Source: Taenia hydatigena (Eukaryota; Platyhelminthes; Cestoda; Cyclophyllidea; Taeniidae). From it: a stretch of DNA of 64,000 bases. The stretch is from assembly GCA_036345935.2 (NCBI GenBank), contig JADWOT020000006.1, positions 12,250,519-12,314,518 on the forward strand, written 5' to 3'. Shown here one piece after another: positions 25,101-35,200 of the stretch (its first letter is position 1; every line of letters begins with the position of its first letter). A program made the translations under genes and the position numbers. The notes beneath the pieces were generated by a model that was not told where the DNA came from, did no database searches, and saw nothing but the letters and a program-made list of their open reading frames with translations.

Positions 25101-26765
25101 TTCACCATCTTCGTCCGCTTCATAGTCCTCAACTTCATCATCGTCTTCCATTTTAGGCACAGGCGAAGTCACATCTACCGCGTCGGGAAGATTGGCGTAG
25201 TCCTCAGTGATCTCATGAGCGTTGCCCCTGAGGATATTGAATAGTGGGTACGCCATATTAAAGTCGAAGCAGAGGGAATTAAACTTGATCATCATCCACA
25301 GGCATTTTAGAGGGGAACTACTTAAATATCTCTGATTCCCAACTTACTCGGCTGACAATTCATCGGGATCGGCTTTAAAACGTTTCTTGATTACAATCTT
25401 CTTTTCTTTTATGATCCGCAAAAGCGTGACAGCATCCTAGAACGTGAGGTGAGTTCAGATTAATAAGGGCTAGACTAACGAAAAACTTCCAGGACTATAG
25501 TGTACCTCACCTGATATATTTTTGACTTGGGTTCGTTGAAATGTTTAGCATTCCTTCCCATTTGCACAAAGTCACGTTCTACTTCACCAAACGTATGATA
25601 GGCGCCATTAAGAATACGCTGGGCAATCATTCGGAGATCAATAGGGTTTGTGATAACTTCGTAGTATTGAGGATATACCTTAGAGAAAAATTACTAGTTT
25701 TAATTAAGGAATGATGCAGAATAAGTTGATTAGGTTTATCTATGATGTCAAACCTGCTTTCGCGGGAGAGTGGCAAAGGTTCGAGCAATGTGTCTACCTC
25801 CCTCCAAATCATATGACACTATTGAAGCGAAGAACGCCTCCAGTGCCCGCTTACTCACAGCTGTTCGATGACTTGCTGCTGTGCTCGCTTCCGAAATTTC
25901 CGATGCAGCAACGGAAGCTGCATCAACATCTGTCTACAGAAAGAAAACGCATAAGTATTCTACTTGGTGCGATTGCCCCCAATTAAAAAAAACCACAAAC
26001 CTCTTCATCATCAATCCTTTCCCGCTTCATACCTCGACGAAACGACCTAATGGTAACTAGAAGAAAATCTCAGTTAGATTATCAATTGCATTACTAAGTA
26101 ACCAAGAGAATACATAACTCACCACTACTGCTAGTGGAAGCAACAGAAGGAGCCTTGGAGCTCAGGTTTTGCGCGCTTTGTGCTTCCCTATTGAAGGCAT
26201 CTTCGAAGGCGGAGGCATCACGACCTTCTTGACTTGAAGCACCAAAAAATGAATGCGTGTTCGCCACAAGTAGCTTAACATCCTCAGCCATTTCTTCAAT
26301 CGCTTCATATTTCCCACTCTTCACTTTTGCCAAGATTTTATCTGGATCAATAGGATTTGTTATCGTATCATAGTATTCTGGGTGGCTTCTGAAATAAAGC
26401 AATTTTCTAGTGCATATGTGCGAAAATGCTCAAATGGATTTACAAAACACTTTATCACCGTTTATTGGGGAGCCGAAGAGCGTAAACTAAGAGGGTGCCA
26501 TCATCTTTATTCAACTTCTTCAGACGATTGTATATGGTATAGTAGATTGATCCCTGCCAAAACATGAAAATTAGGCATTGCATCAAGCATAAAAACAAGG
26601 CTGCCTGAGATTCCGCCTTTACGTAAGTAAGTGCATACAAATAAAAAGAGACATTGAAATACATACTCTCGGAGAATATGATTTCCTAGATTTGTCAGTG
26701 GAGGAAACGGTATCATCAGATTCAGAGGGATCGGCATGTTCCTCAGATACCGACCTCTTCGGCAT
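16102..26765 (-). CDS. PBRM1: Polybromo-1 / BAF180, PBAF chromatin-remodelling subunit
   Basis: 26 exons join in phase to 2026 codons (2025 aa; human about 1,690). In transcript order they are 26765-26667, 26553-26459, 26388-26123, 26056-26001, 25933-25754, 25678-25511, 25436-25348, 25227-24589, 24511-24277, 23986-23819, 23766-23638, 23569-22295, 22231-21884, 21805-21731, 21510-21349, 21157-21073, 21002-20921, 20392-20214, 20115-20018, 19947-19876, 19638-19417, 18586-18467, 18184-17669, 17331-17082, 16778-16559 and 16351-16102. Five bromodomains are seen near residues 35-135, 200-300, 495-605, 635-770 and 800-905. An AT-hook (RRRGRPRKHP, about 378-387), two BAH domains (about 1135-1290 and 1345-1500), an HMG box (about 1575-1640) and the terminal LHSEIYQRYIDRL / DALWSLRDNLL block complete it. 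It targets the PBAF SWI/SNF complex to acetylated chromatin. The vertebrate protein has six bromodomains, so one appears absent. Confidence 0.93.
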
Positions 26766-26844
26766 CTAGAAGAAATTTGCGTAGGCATACACGGCAATGG
26801 GAGCGAAATGGAAAACAAGTAGAGCAGGAGGTTTGTTCATGCAT
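26766..26844 (-). promoter_or_regulatory. 79-bp intercistronic gap with poly(A) signal and splice acceptor
   Basis: On the minus strand, the taspase-1 stop codon TAA lies inside an AATAAA (plus 26844-26849). A TC-rich run follows and ends 'aatttcttctag' directly against the polybromo-1 ATG. A poly(A) signal plus an AG immediately before the next ATG, with under 100 bp between, is the layout of flatworm genes co-transcribed and resolved by spliced-leader trans-splicing. The role is inferred. Confidence 0.6.
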
Positions 26845-27963
26845 TTATTTACAACTAAACGCATAGTAGTCTGATCCTGTTGAGAGAGTACGTGACTTCC
26901 GCGATATAGCAACTAGTGGTTTTTTCATTTGATTATTAATATAAAAGCCATAGGCCAAAGACTCCGTGGAATGCTTAAAAAAGAATTCGACGACCGAAGG
27001 TGATGAGGAATCTCGTGCATCGCCTTGAATTTTACCTATACCCACAACACCACCAAGTTTTTCGGTAGTTTCATTAGATAAGAATCGTGAATCAAGGAAG
27101 TCCTCCTGAAAAGCTGCATTCACAACACTCGGAAGGGACACATCGCTTTGACTGAGAATTTTGGAGGCCACCCGCTGCGCAAGTTGGGTTTTTATGAGTT
27201 GTTCACCGGTGCCGGATGTGACACAACCAACCGAAACAGTAGGAGTAACCTCCGCCCATGAGCCGCAGCCATAAACACAGGCCTGTCCGAGACGGCCCCC
27301 CAGCTTTAAAGGAATACCACCGCTTGAGGAAGCCGCACATATATTGCCGGAAGTATCCAGACAAACTGCACCAACAGTATCTAGTTCACCATATCTGGGT
27401 TTCTTAAAGTGCGATCGTCCACCCGTAGAAAGGGAAGGAACACTACAATTGTGTTCATCCACAAGTCCGCGATATTTCTGCCACCTACTTTTTGCCGCAT
27501 GTGAAATGAGACAATGGTCTGGAAGAATCGGAATGCCAGCAACTTCTGAAGCCCAGCGCCTTGCTCCATCACCACAAAGACTCAAGGGTTTAACACGGCC
27601 AATGGGAGATGCAGGTTCCGTAAGATGCTGCAAAATAAGGTGTTTCGGGATTCGTATTGGATTCTTTATGCAAGAAACACCTCCAACCGATGTAAACAAA
27701 AGGCTTTTGCCACACATAAGTCCAGCATCGCATTCGACATGCCCATCAAAGTTTAAACAACTCCCGAACCCAGCATTTGTAAGAGGACTGTCCTCTAAAA
27801 CTGAAATTGCAGCAGTGGCGGCATTAATGGCAGCGAACTCAGCAGAAGAATCATGAAGAATGTGCGCAGCCGCAGCGCAGGCTCTCATACACACATTCTC
27901 GTATAGGTATTCCTTCGAAGGAGAGTGGAAACCCGCACCGGCATGAACAGCTACTGCAAACAT
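26845..27963 (-). CDS. TASP1: Taspase-1 (threonine aspartase 1), intronless
   Basis: One uninterrupted frame of 372 aa (human 420). It has the Ntn-hydrolase asparaginase-2 fold: start VAVHAGAGFHSPS, then LEDSPLTNAGFGSCLNFDG, and the self-cleavage site YGELDTVGAVCLD. Thr196, after Asp195, would be the new N-terminal nucleophile. SSSGGIPLKLGGRLGQA and SGTGEQL follow. In animals taspase cleaves after Asp in MLL-type methyltransferases and TFIIA. The absence of introns is odd beside intron-rich neighbours and might reflect retroposition or intron loss. It precedes polybromo-1 on the same strand by 79 bp, so the two may share a transcript. The glycosylasparaginase paralogue is less likely because the LDTVGAV context and the GCGSWAEVTP block fit taspase. 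Confidence 0.92.
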   Translation of the reverse strand: MFAVAVHAGAGFHSPSKEYLYENVCMRACAAAAHILHDSSAEFAAINAATAAISVLEDSPLTNAGFGSCLNFDGHVECDAGLMCGKSLLFTSVGGVSCIKNPIRIPKHLILQHLTEPASPIGRVKPLSLCGDGARRWASEVAGIPILPDHCLISHAAKSRWQKYRGLVDEHNCSVPSLSTGGRSHFKKPRYGELDTVGAVCLDTSGNICAASSSGGIPLKLGGRLGQACVYGCGSWAEVTPTVSVGCVTSGTGEQLIKTQLAQRVASKILSQSDVSLPSVVNAAFQEDFLDSRFLSNETTEKLGGVVGIGKIQGDARDSSSPSVVEFFFKHSTESLAYGFYINNQMKKPLVAISRKSRTLSTGSDYYAFSCK

Positions 27964-28558
27964 AAGCGTTAAATTGTGCTACACAGCAAATTTAGAGGGA
28001 ACGGGAAACGTTCACAACCCAAAATCTCAGAGAAGGAAAAAATGGCGGCACCTGCATCTTTCCTACAAATGGCCTTTAACTTGACCCAATCAAATATAAG
28101 GTGGCACCAAACCAAATCCTTTCTGTGGACAGGATTAATCTTGCTAATTTAGGAGAATATGCTGTCTTCGATGATGGCTGCACATTTTATAAGTAAGTTC
28201 CGCAGACTCTCAGTCTGTATATCGTTTCGTGTAACTTCATTGATATGTACTCATGGAAAATGCCAAAAGTTGCAATGGCTAATCATGCGTTTAAAGTTCG
28301 GCCCTTGTAATACAATGCTCATTTGTGGCGCTTGCATTTTTATCGCACATAGAATGTAAAGGATAGAATAAAGGGGTGCTTCGAAGGCAAGACGGTGCAA
28401 ATCCAGAATTCGCCGCTTGAATTTGTTACGATGGATAATTTGAGTCACTAGAACTTAAGCAAAATTGGATACACTTTCGCTACCCGCTATCTTTAGGCTA
28501 TACTCCAAACTATCCTGGACCAAATGACGCGATCCGCCAAAACAATGCAAGGTTAGGA
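27964..28558. other. Taspase-1 upstream flank, no gene seen
   Basis: AT-rich with no protein-like frame. It should contain the promoter for taspase-1 and possibly for the whole taspase-1/polybromo-1 pair. Confidence 0.4.
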
Positions 28559-28745
28559 TGTAGTACTTTGTTTGTTTGTACTACCGGTTTTTAGTCAGGG
28601 TCAGAGGGGCAGCCTTCCTGCCCTAGCTGCGTGGGCTGGCCGCTGGGCCATGTCAGCGGCTTATTTCCCTCTTCCTGTTGAATACATATATTCCACCCTC
28701 GTATCCTCCCTTCTTTTGCCTTCGAGGGAGCCTCGGGACGCTACA
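28559..28745 (+). repeat. Solo LTR, TRIM-like family (187 bp)
   Basis: TGTAGTACTTTGTTTG to CTCGGGACGCTACA, full length. Flanks TAGGA and TAGAG only partly agree. A run of ten C residues lies just downstream (about 28750-28760). Confidence 0.88.
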
Positions 28746-29179
28746 TAGAGCCCCCCCCCCGTTCGTCTTAAAGATCATCATTGCTACTAGCGAGCAAGAA
28801 CCTCAACCATCAGGATCACTGAACTCGTCTAACAACCCCAGAGACCCTCAACGCTTTATACAGTCGAACGCCCCCCTACCAACCTCATTTTCGCAAACCC
28901 CATCGTCGAATCCAATACGTCGCCTTGAATTCCACGCAATGCACTCGAGGATCAAATACATTATGCGGTGCTCTCAACTTAATCGGTGCGCGGACTCCAC
29001 GTCCACAGCATGCAAACGCTAAGTTCATAGAAAGCATATTTGTCGATTGGTTATAAAATCAGAACCGAAGAAACTAGCTTTGGATTCTATTCGGCATCAT
29101 AAGGGAATGTACAAGCCTCAAATCTTGACTTTGTGATGAGGAAAGAGGATGACAGGGCAGCTAGAAATGCACAAAGGAG
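28746..29179. other. Intergenic, no gene recognised
   Basis: No coding exon found on either strand. The plus-strand frame here runs out of the LTR and has no homology I recognise. It holds the 3' end of the SLC25 transcript. Confidence 0.4.
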
Positions 29180-31601
29180 CTATTTCAGCAGACTCTGCTT
29201 CACCATTTCAAATACGGAGACCATCAAAGCTGATGCAGTAGTTGTTTTCAAAAGCCTCGGTGTAAAGCCTGAATAGTCAGACGAAGAATATGAGTAGCTG
29301 AAGACTCAGAACGAATCGCATTCAGAAATAGTTAACTAACCTACATAAAACAGGACCGCCTACAAGGTAGAGCCATTAAAATGCCTCACTCTATGGAGAA
29401 ACAGGTAGGTAAATTGTGTAATTTTAAAGTAAGCCAAATAATTGATCAGTGGAGGCTTATCCAAATGTCGTTATGAGTAGACATGACGAGAAGGCGTCTA
29501 TATAAATAACTTAATAGGTTTTACAACGGCAATAATTTCGCATTTAGCCACTCACCACTAAAAAGGGCCACGACACCCTTTCGTTTGTAAAGCTGCTGAA
29601 GGGCTTTCCAAGTCGAGTTCGAATACGTTTTTCCTTCAAAAGCGAAAGATAAATACTGCGAAAGAAGCAAACAAGTTTAGGGGACCGCTTGGGATTAGCT
29701 ACAGGCGACGATGTGTACGAACCCCAATAATTAGCTGAATCCAAAATGACCACAGGTTTTATCAACTACATCACTGGACTCAGTGGGATTGCTGCGTGGG
29801 TGGACAGGGAGCGGACTATTTACTACTACAAATTCACGAAAGGGGGTATTTTATGTGACCATTATACGTCTGGAGCAGAAATTACCCCGACCGCGGCGAT
29901 GCTTTAAATGCTTGCGCAGCCAGAAAATCTAAAAATCATCTTCAACCAACGTCTCCAACTAGCATACTAACTTTGCATCAGGTGAAAATAGATTAGGCCG
30001 CATAATTCTTATGACCGAAAAATATCGAATAACGAAACGAGTTGGCAGGATGTCTGGATTGAGCCAGTAAATCATACAAAATAACTCACGACCAAAAAGA
30101 GCTTCTCCCAGCTCTAACTGACGGTGAGTTTTAATGACATCGAACGGATGGGTAATCACCCCAGCAGCCTGAAATGAAGAAGTCAGTGTGCGAAGCGATC
30201 TGTATTCAGTTGCATTGACAATGACTACCCATGCAGAGCCGATAACGGAACGAACACACACAAAAGAGGCCTAAGATCTGAATACGAGCAAACCTGGAAA
30301 TGACGCCATGCACATCCACCCTATTGAAGAAATTCTCGACTTCAACACGCTTTTCTCATAGGCGTGAGAAGTATCGAGACGTTAAAACCAGAAATACCAA
30401 TACTGACCCCTAATAAATGCTTCAAAAATGCAGTGAGTCTGTACGGGTAAAATGGAAGCATCGCAACAAACATGCCTTACAAAGCCAGCGGTGGCCCCAT
30501 AGAAAAAGGCCACTGGGAACTCCAGAGTTGCTAAGGCTTCTTCGTTTGCTGAGGCCGATACGCGAGTTTGACGATATTTGTTTTTGCTATAATCGTAGGT
30601 ATACCAAAAGATCGCCGAGAAAGGCACATCGCGAAGAAGTGTTGGGCCTACACCGATCCACAAGCTTCGAATGCCGCCCTATAAAATGTTATCTATACGA
30701 TGAAAAATATATAATGTATAACACATATCATAATCAAGGTACCTGAGTCACAGTGGACCTAGCGGTTTCATAAAATGATTGTATAGTCATCGGTTTTGAT
30801 TGAAGCTTTGTACGCATAAGTTCCAACGGCGAAATTGTAAACACAGAAAAAACCCGCGATATAACGCCAACAATGGGAGGCACAATGCTCACAAATCTGG
30901 TGTTCTGATGAATTTGACATTCATTTGAAATGTAGCATAGGTTAATCCGATACTTAAGCCAATCGTTGAGCGAATAATATATAACTGTCTGTGGAAGAGC
31001 CATTATGCTAAAAATTCACATAGCCTAGATTCATAACTTACAGCGTTGGTGATAAACCACTCCAAAGAGACAGTATACCTTCTGTTTTTACTATGGTAGA
31101 AAGGGCTTCCTAAAATAGGAGTAGCTATTTACGTACAAAACACATTCACCAGTGGAAAGCAAACAAAAAAAACCTTACAGTGAACGACATTCTACAGGTC
31201 AATCTATATACACTTTGGGGAATACCGAAATGCCTCAAACCCGAGTGGAAAATGCAACATGGAATGCCTTCTGGATGGTAACAAGGTTGGGTACGCACCC
31301 AAAAGGACTTGAAGTTCCCTCTTCGCCTGAACCAAGGATTCGATCGAGTCCCTGAAGAACTAACCCCATTCGCGCAGGCACAAAGATGATCCATTAGCCC
31401 ATTGCAGTACAGGAAACAATTGCTGTGTTTCGATGCGGACTAAAAGGCATCACCGGTTAGAAGTGTTACCTGCATGCGTATTTTGATAACGTCAAGGGGT
31501 GTCATGACTAAGGATGTAAGGATGCCTCCTAGAGCGGAGGCAATGATCCTTCTGGGACCACAATCACGTGATGCACCACCATCCTGATTTTGAATACCCA
31601 T
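29180..31601 (-). CDS. SLC25A39/40: Mitochondrial carrier, SLC25A39/SLC25A40 type
   Basis: Eight exons: 31601-31470, 31439-31299, 31109-31042, 31007-30743, 30678-30481, 30168-30090, 29633-29556 and 29268-29180. They give 350 codons (349 aa, the usual carrier length). The three carrier signatures are PLDVIKIRMQ, PLELMRTKLQ and PFDVIKTHRQ. Family-specific stretches are NGLMDHLCAC, EGILSLWSGLSPTLIMALPQ, GVGPTLLRDVPFSAIFWYTY and LFSGFTPRLLKTTTASALMV. Human SLC25A39/40 (yeast Mtm1) sit in the inner mitochondrial membrane and are needed for glutathione import and iron-sulfur enzymes. The start is the ATG just before the first repeat. A second in-frame ATG at 31631 would add ten residues. Intron 1 is only 30 nt. 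The acceptor at 29634 is chosen by phase and length. Confidence 0.92.
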
Positions 31602-32293
31602 GGTGAGTGAGCACCGGTAAACAGACCCCAATGAACATACAGGTTAAATTAACATTCAGGATGGACTACTGAACGCTTTCCTTAATACAGCTCCATAACA
31701 GCTGTCATCGTTCTGGATAATGCAAGGATTGGGTGTTATAATAGGCCATAGAACGCAAAAAGAAACATAATGATCTACTTCAATTGCATCCGAAACACCG
31801 ACTGAAGCACCCTATTTTAAGGACCAGTTAAGCGTTACTTTAAATATATGGTGCTATATAAATGAAAAACCATTTTAGTCGACAGCGCGATTTAATAAAA
31901 TTTAGACCAAAACCCTTACAACCTTTGAGAGACCTCTCTGTGAAGTGCTTGACCAGCTGAATGGGGACACCTCTCTCCGCTAAAAAGGGCTCGTAGCTGA
32001 ATGTATAACATTCCACGTCACACGTAGCGGTCAGTAGGCAAGCCCAAAGTCAAACTGAGCAGTCTACGATGACTTCGCCCTGCGAATTCCCCAACAAATA
32101 GCAAGATGAAAATGCATACCTCCCAATTCAAAAGCAATGCATGTGAAATAACAAGCACGGGGCGACCAAAGAGCCGTCCGATGGAGTGGGAATCCCGCAA
32201 AAGCTAAGCACAACTGAATCTTTGGATCGTCACGACTTTATCGGAAAGTAATCAGTTTATTAAATCAAGCTCAACGAATGCGACAGCCCATTT
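31602..32293. other. Gap between SLC25 carrier and VPS18
   Basis: About 690 bp without a gene. An AATAAA on the minus strand (32261-32256), 33 nt past the VPS18 stop, is its likely poly(A) signal. Nothing else is recognised. Confidence 0.5.
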
Positions 32294-35200
32294 TTAAGAT
32301 GTAAGCCAGATCTTCCGTTCGCTTTCATATGCCTTAGCATCAGAAAAGAAGAGGCGACTAACACTGTCAATGGCAACCTTCCCACAAATAGCGCAATCAG
32401 CAGCGACCAGTTCATCAAACTGAGACTATAAAGAGAAATTAGAGGGATTAAATCACAAAGACGGAATGCCATGTTGGACTCTGAAGGCGACGAATTCCTA
32501 CCCGGAACAACTGAATAGCCGAGGCGTCAGTTTCCGATTTTGCACAAAGTTCAGCCAGCCTTGCGGCATCACCGGGACCCAGGAGTGGCCGAACCTACGG
32601 AGTCGCACAGGTAACGAGATGGCTAAGAAAACCCTATTCAGTATAACTCCTATACGCGTTTCTTTTAGATTGCTTACCAAGTTCAGGAGACAGTCTGTGT
32701 GGAAGAAATGACCACAAGGAAACACGTAAAATGTACGTAGAGTGATTGCGTGTAGGCAGTGAGAGCAACGAGCATTCTCTGGAATGATTTCGTAGCTACA
32801 AATAATTTAATTCGTTATGGTTATCACGTCGACAGCTGCGCAACTGTGAATGAGTAGAACTCACTGAGACTTGAAATTATGGAGCTGTGCGCGAATTTCA
32901 TTAGCACTTTCCACAGTCGCCCGCATCTCCACCTTCAATTGCTCAATTTGCGAATTGTAAGCATCGAGCGATTCGCATATTACCTCCTGCAAAGCATAAG
33001 TCACTATTATAAATCATAAAGTAAGCTGAAAAACAGCATTGGCAACGATTATGTGCTATCTAGCTAATCGAATTGGTGGATAGGTTAGAAAGCATGGTTG
33101 GCTATTTCGCCAATGCTTTAAATGAAATGCACCACAAAACTATAGTAGAGTAAGACGGTTCATTAGAGTTGATTACCTCGGATCAGAAAAGGCAGTGAGC
33201 GTTAGTAATGTGCACGTAAAATGACATACCCGAAACTCATCGATAGTGACAAAATCAGGGAAAAGTGGAAATACGTCTTCCAAACGAAGGAGGGAGGACT
33301 CCCGCAGCAGGGTCGTCGCCTCCTGTGGGCTAATCTGGTCGGTAACAACATGACGAGCTGTCAAAAAATATATCAATTAAGCGCATTGAATAAAGGAATG
33401 GAATCGACTTCATACATGATTTAAACCAAAAGTGACCTACCTATACGCAACCAGAGAGCGCGTTGCATGTCAATCCCGAGAATATTTGAGTTAACTACTT
33501 CCTTAGCTAAAGCAACATCATTCTGAAGACTAACAAATCCTGCAACAGAAACTATACCTTTGAAAGAGCCTCTTCGATTGCCTGACTAAAAAGTCCCAGT
33601 GACTGTAGCAAAAACACAGTTGATCGTAAACAGCCTTTCTCCATGGAAGTTCGAATTGCGAAACCAGGATCATAAGGTAAGCCTGAAAAGTATAGGATAA
33701 AAAAAAAACACGAGTTAAGAGGGGACTGATGACCTTGAGGTCACTAACGGAGAAGGGTCAATGCGCCTAACTTGGGTACCTCTCAGGATATGTTCAACGC
33801 AAACATAACTACAATTTCACCTTCATATTTCAGAAATGTCCAGAATATTAAACAATATACTGAAATTAGAAAAGACTTGAATGCATTGTACTCAATAGTT
33901 AAGTAACCATGATGCGAAAGTGTGCGCACTGTGGGTTGCTCGATGAAGTGACATTGCATCAACTAACCGGGTGCTAGAGCGGTATATGCTGAAGACAGTG
34001 TTTTGGACACATTTTCCGTTGTACCAAGACTACCAAGTACTTCCTCAAAGACCTCACAAAGGTCAGATGAGGTGTACTTCTTCAGGTAGGTAAGAAGGCG
34101 TGCATCTGCGGTGGAATCAGGCAGGCTGGCATATAGGTGAATGAGCTGGTGATGTATCGCTGGCTCTTGGCATTGCAACTGATCAAGCGCGAACTCCAAG
34201 TAACGGATAGCTTCGTCAGGGGGAAGCAGCAATACGCTAGAGAGAAGCCTACATCAAAAGCACGCAACACTAACCTTGGAGGAGTATGTACAATTAAGCG
34301 ATACAAAGTTCATGAAATAAAGGGGTCATTTCAAGGCAATCACAGCTTTAATGAATAACACAGGATACGCCATTTACGAGAAGCCCCATCTATCAATAAA
34401 TTTACAAAGCTATCCCAAGTATGCGTTGGCATAAGCACCATCTTCATGTTTATTCTTATATCCATAGCTGATGCACAACTAGCTCTGATCTTAAATCAAC
34501 AACTTCAAGGTACGAGATGTCCCAAGAAATAGTAGACTTGCCTACAAGGAATCAAGCGCCGTCCAGCGCGAACCCAGGCATCGACGAGCATTTTCGGTTC
34601 ATAGGGAGCCAACTGGGCACTGTATTGATACAGCTTAGCTGCACAAGAAGGGTGGGTGGTGAAGACAAAAAGAGCCTCCGCGTAGGAGCCTCGCAACATG
34701 TAATGGTCGACCAGACGATCGTAGTCTTGAAGCAAGAAAAACACCCTTAGGAATCGCATCACAGCAATGAATTTAAGATGGGTGTGCATTCGCAACCACT
34801 ATCCAAAAAACCTTCAACAAATCATATTTTTACGATTATCTGCCCACTAAGAACCTAGTAAAATCGATAAAAAATATTTCCGAAAATTGAATAAGTCATA
34901 TTGATTAAATCAAAGGATCATGGATGGATTGACATGCCAAAGGAAAAGAATCAGCTGGATCGATTTATATGCACTGGCAACGAAAAGTACATTAATAAAG
35001 AACTATTCAAATGCACAAATATAGAACATTTATTAAGTGTAATTTGACTTACCTTCGTTCGTTTTAGCGAAAAACACAAAGTCATCAGAATTCCCATGAC
35101 TTGACAGCAGACTGTAGATCACATCCTTGCAGTTCGACAGGATCTTCTGAGGAAAAAGTGAGCGTCCATACATACATCATTTTGTTTGCGAAATAGTAAT

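Noticed and set aside
24832..25125. Plus-strand proline-rich open frame opposite polybromo-1
   Set aside because: It is the reverse complement of the Gly/Ser-rich coding exon of polybromo-1; the poly-proline run is only the antisense of that repeat.
28749..28760. Run of ten C residues after an LTR
   Set aside because: Could be a simple homopolymer or a sequencing artefact; nothing links it to a function.
31146..31394. Continuous minus-strand frame extending SLC25 exon 2
   Set aside because: Carrier homology jumps from GNFKSFW to EALSTIVKTEG in the next exon, so 31110-31298 is intron and the longer frame is chance.
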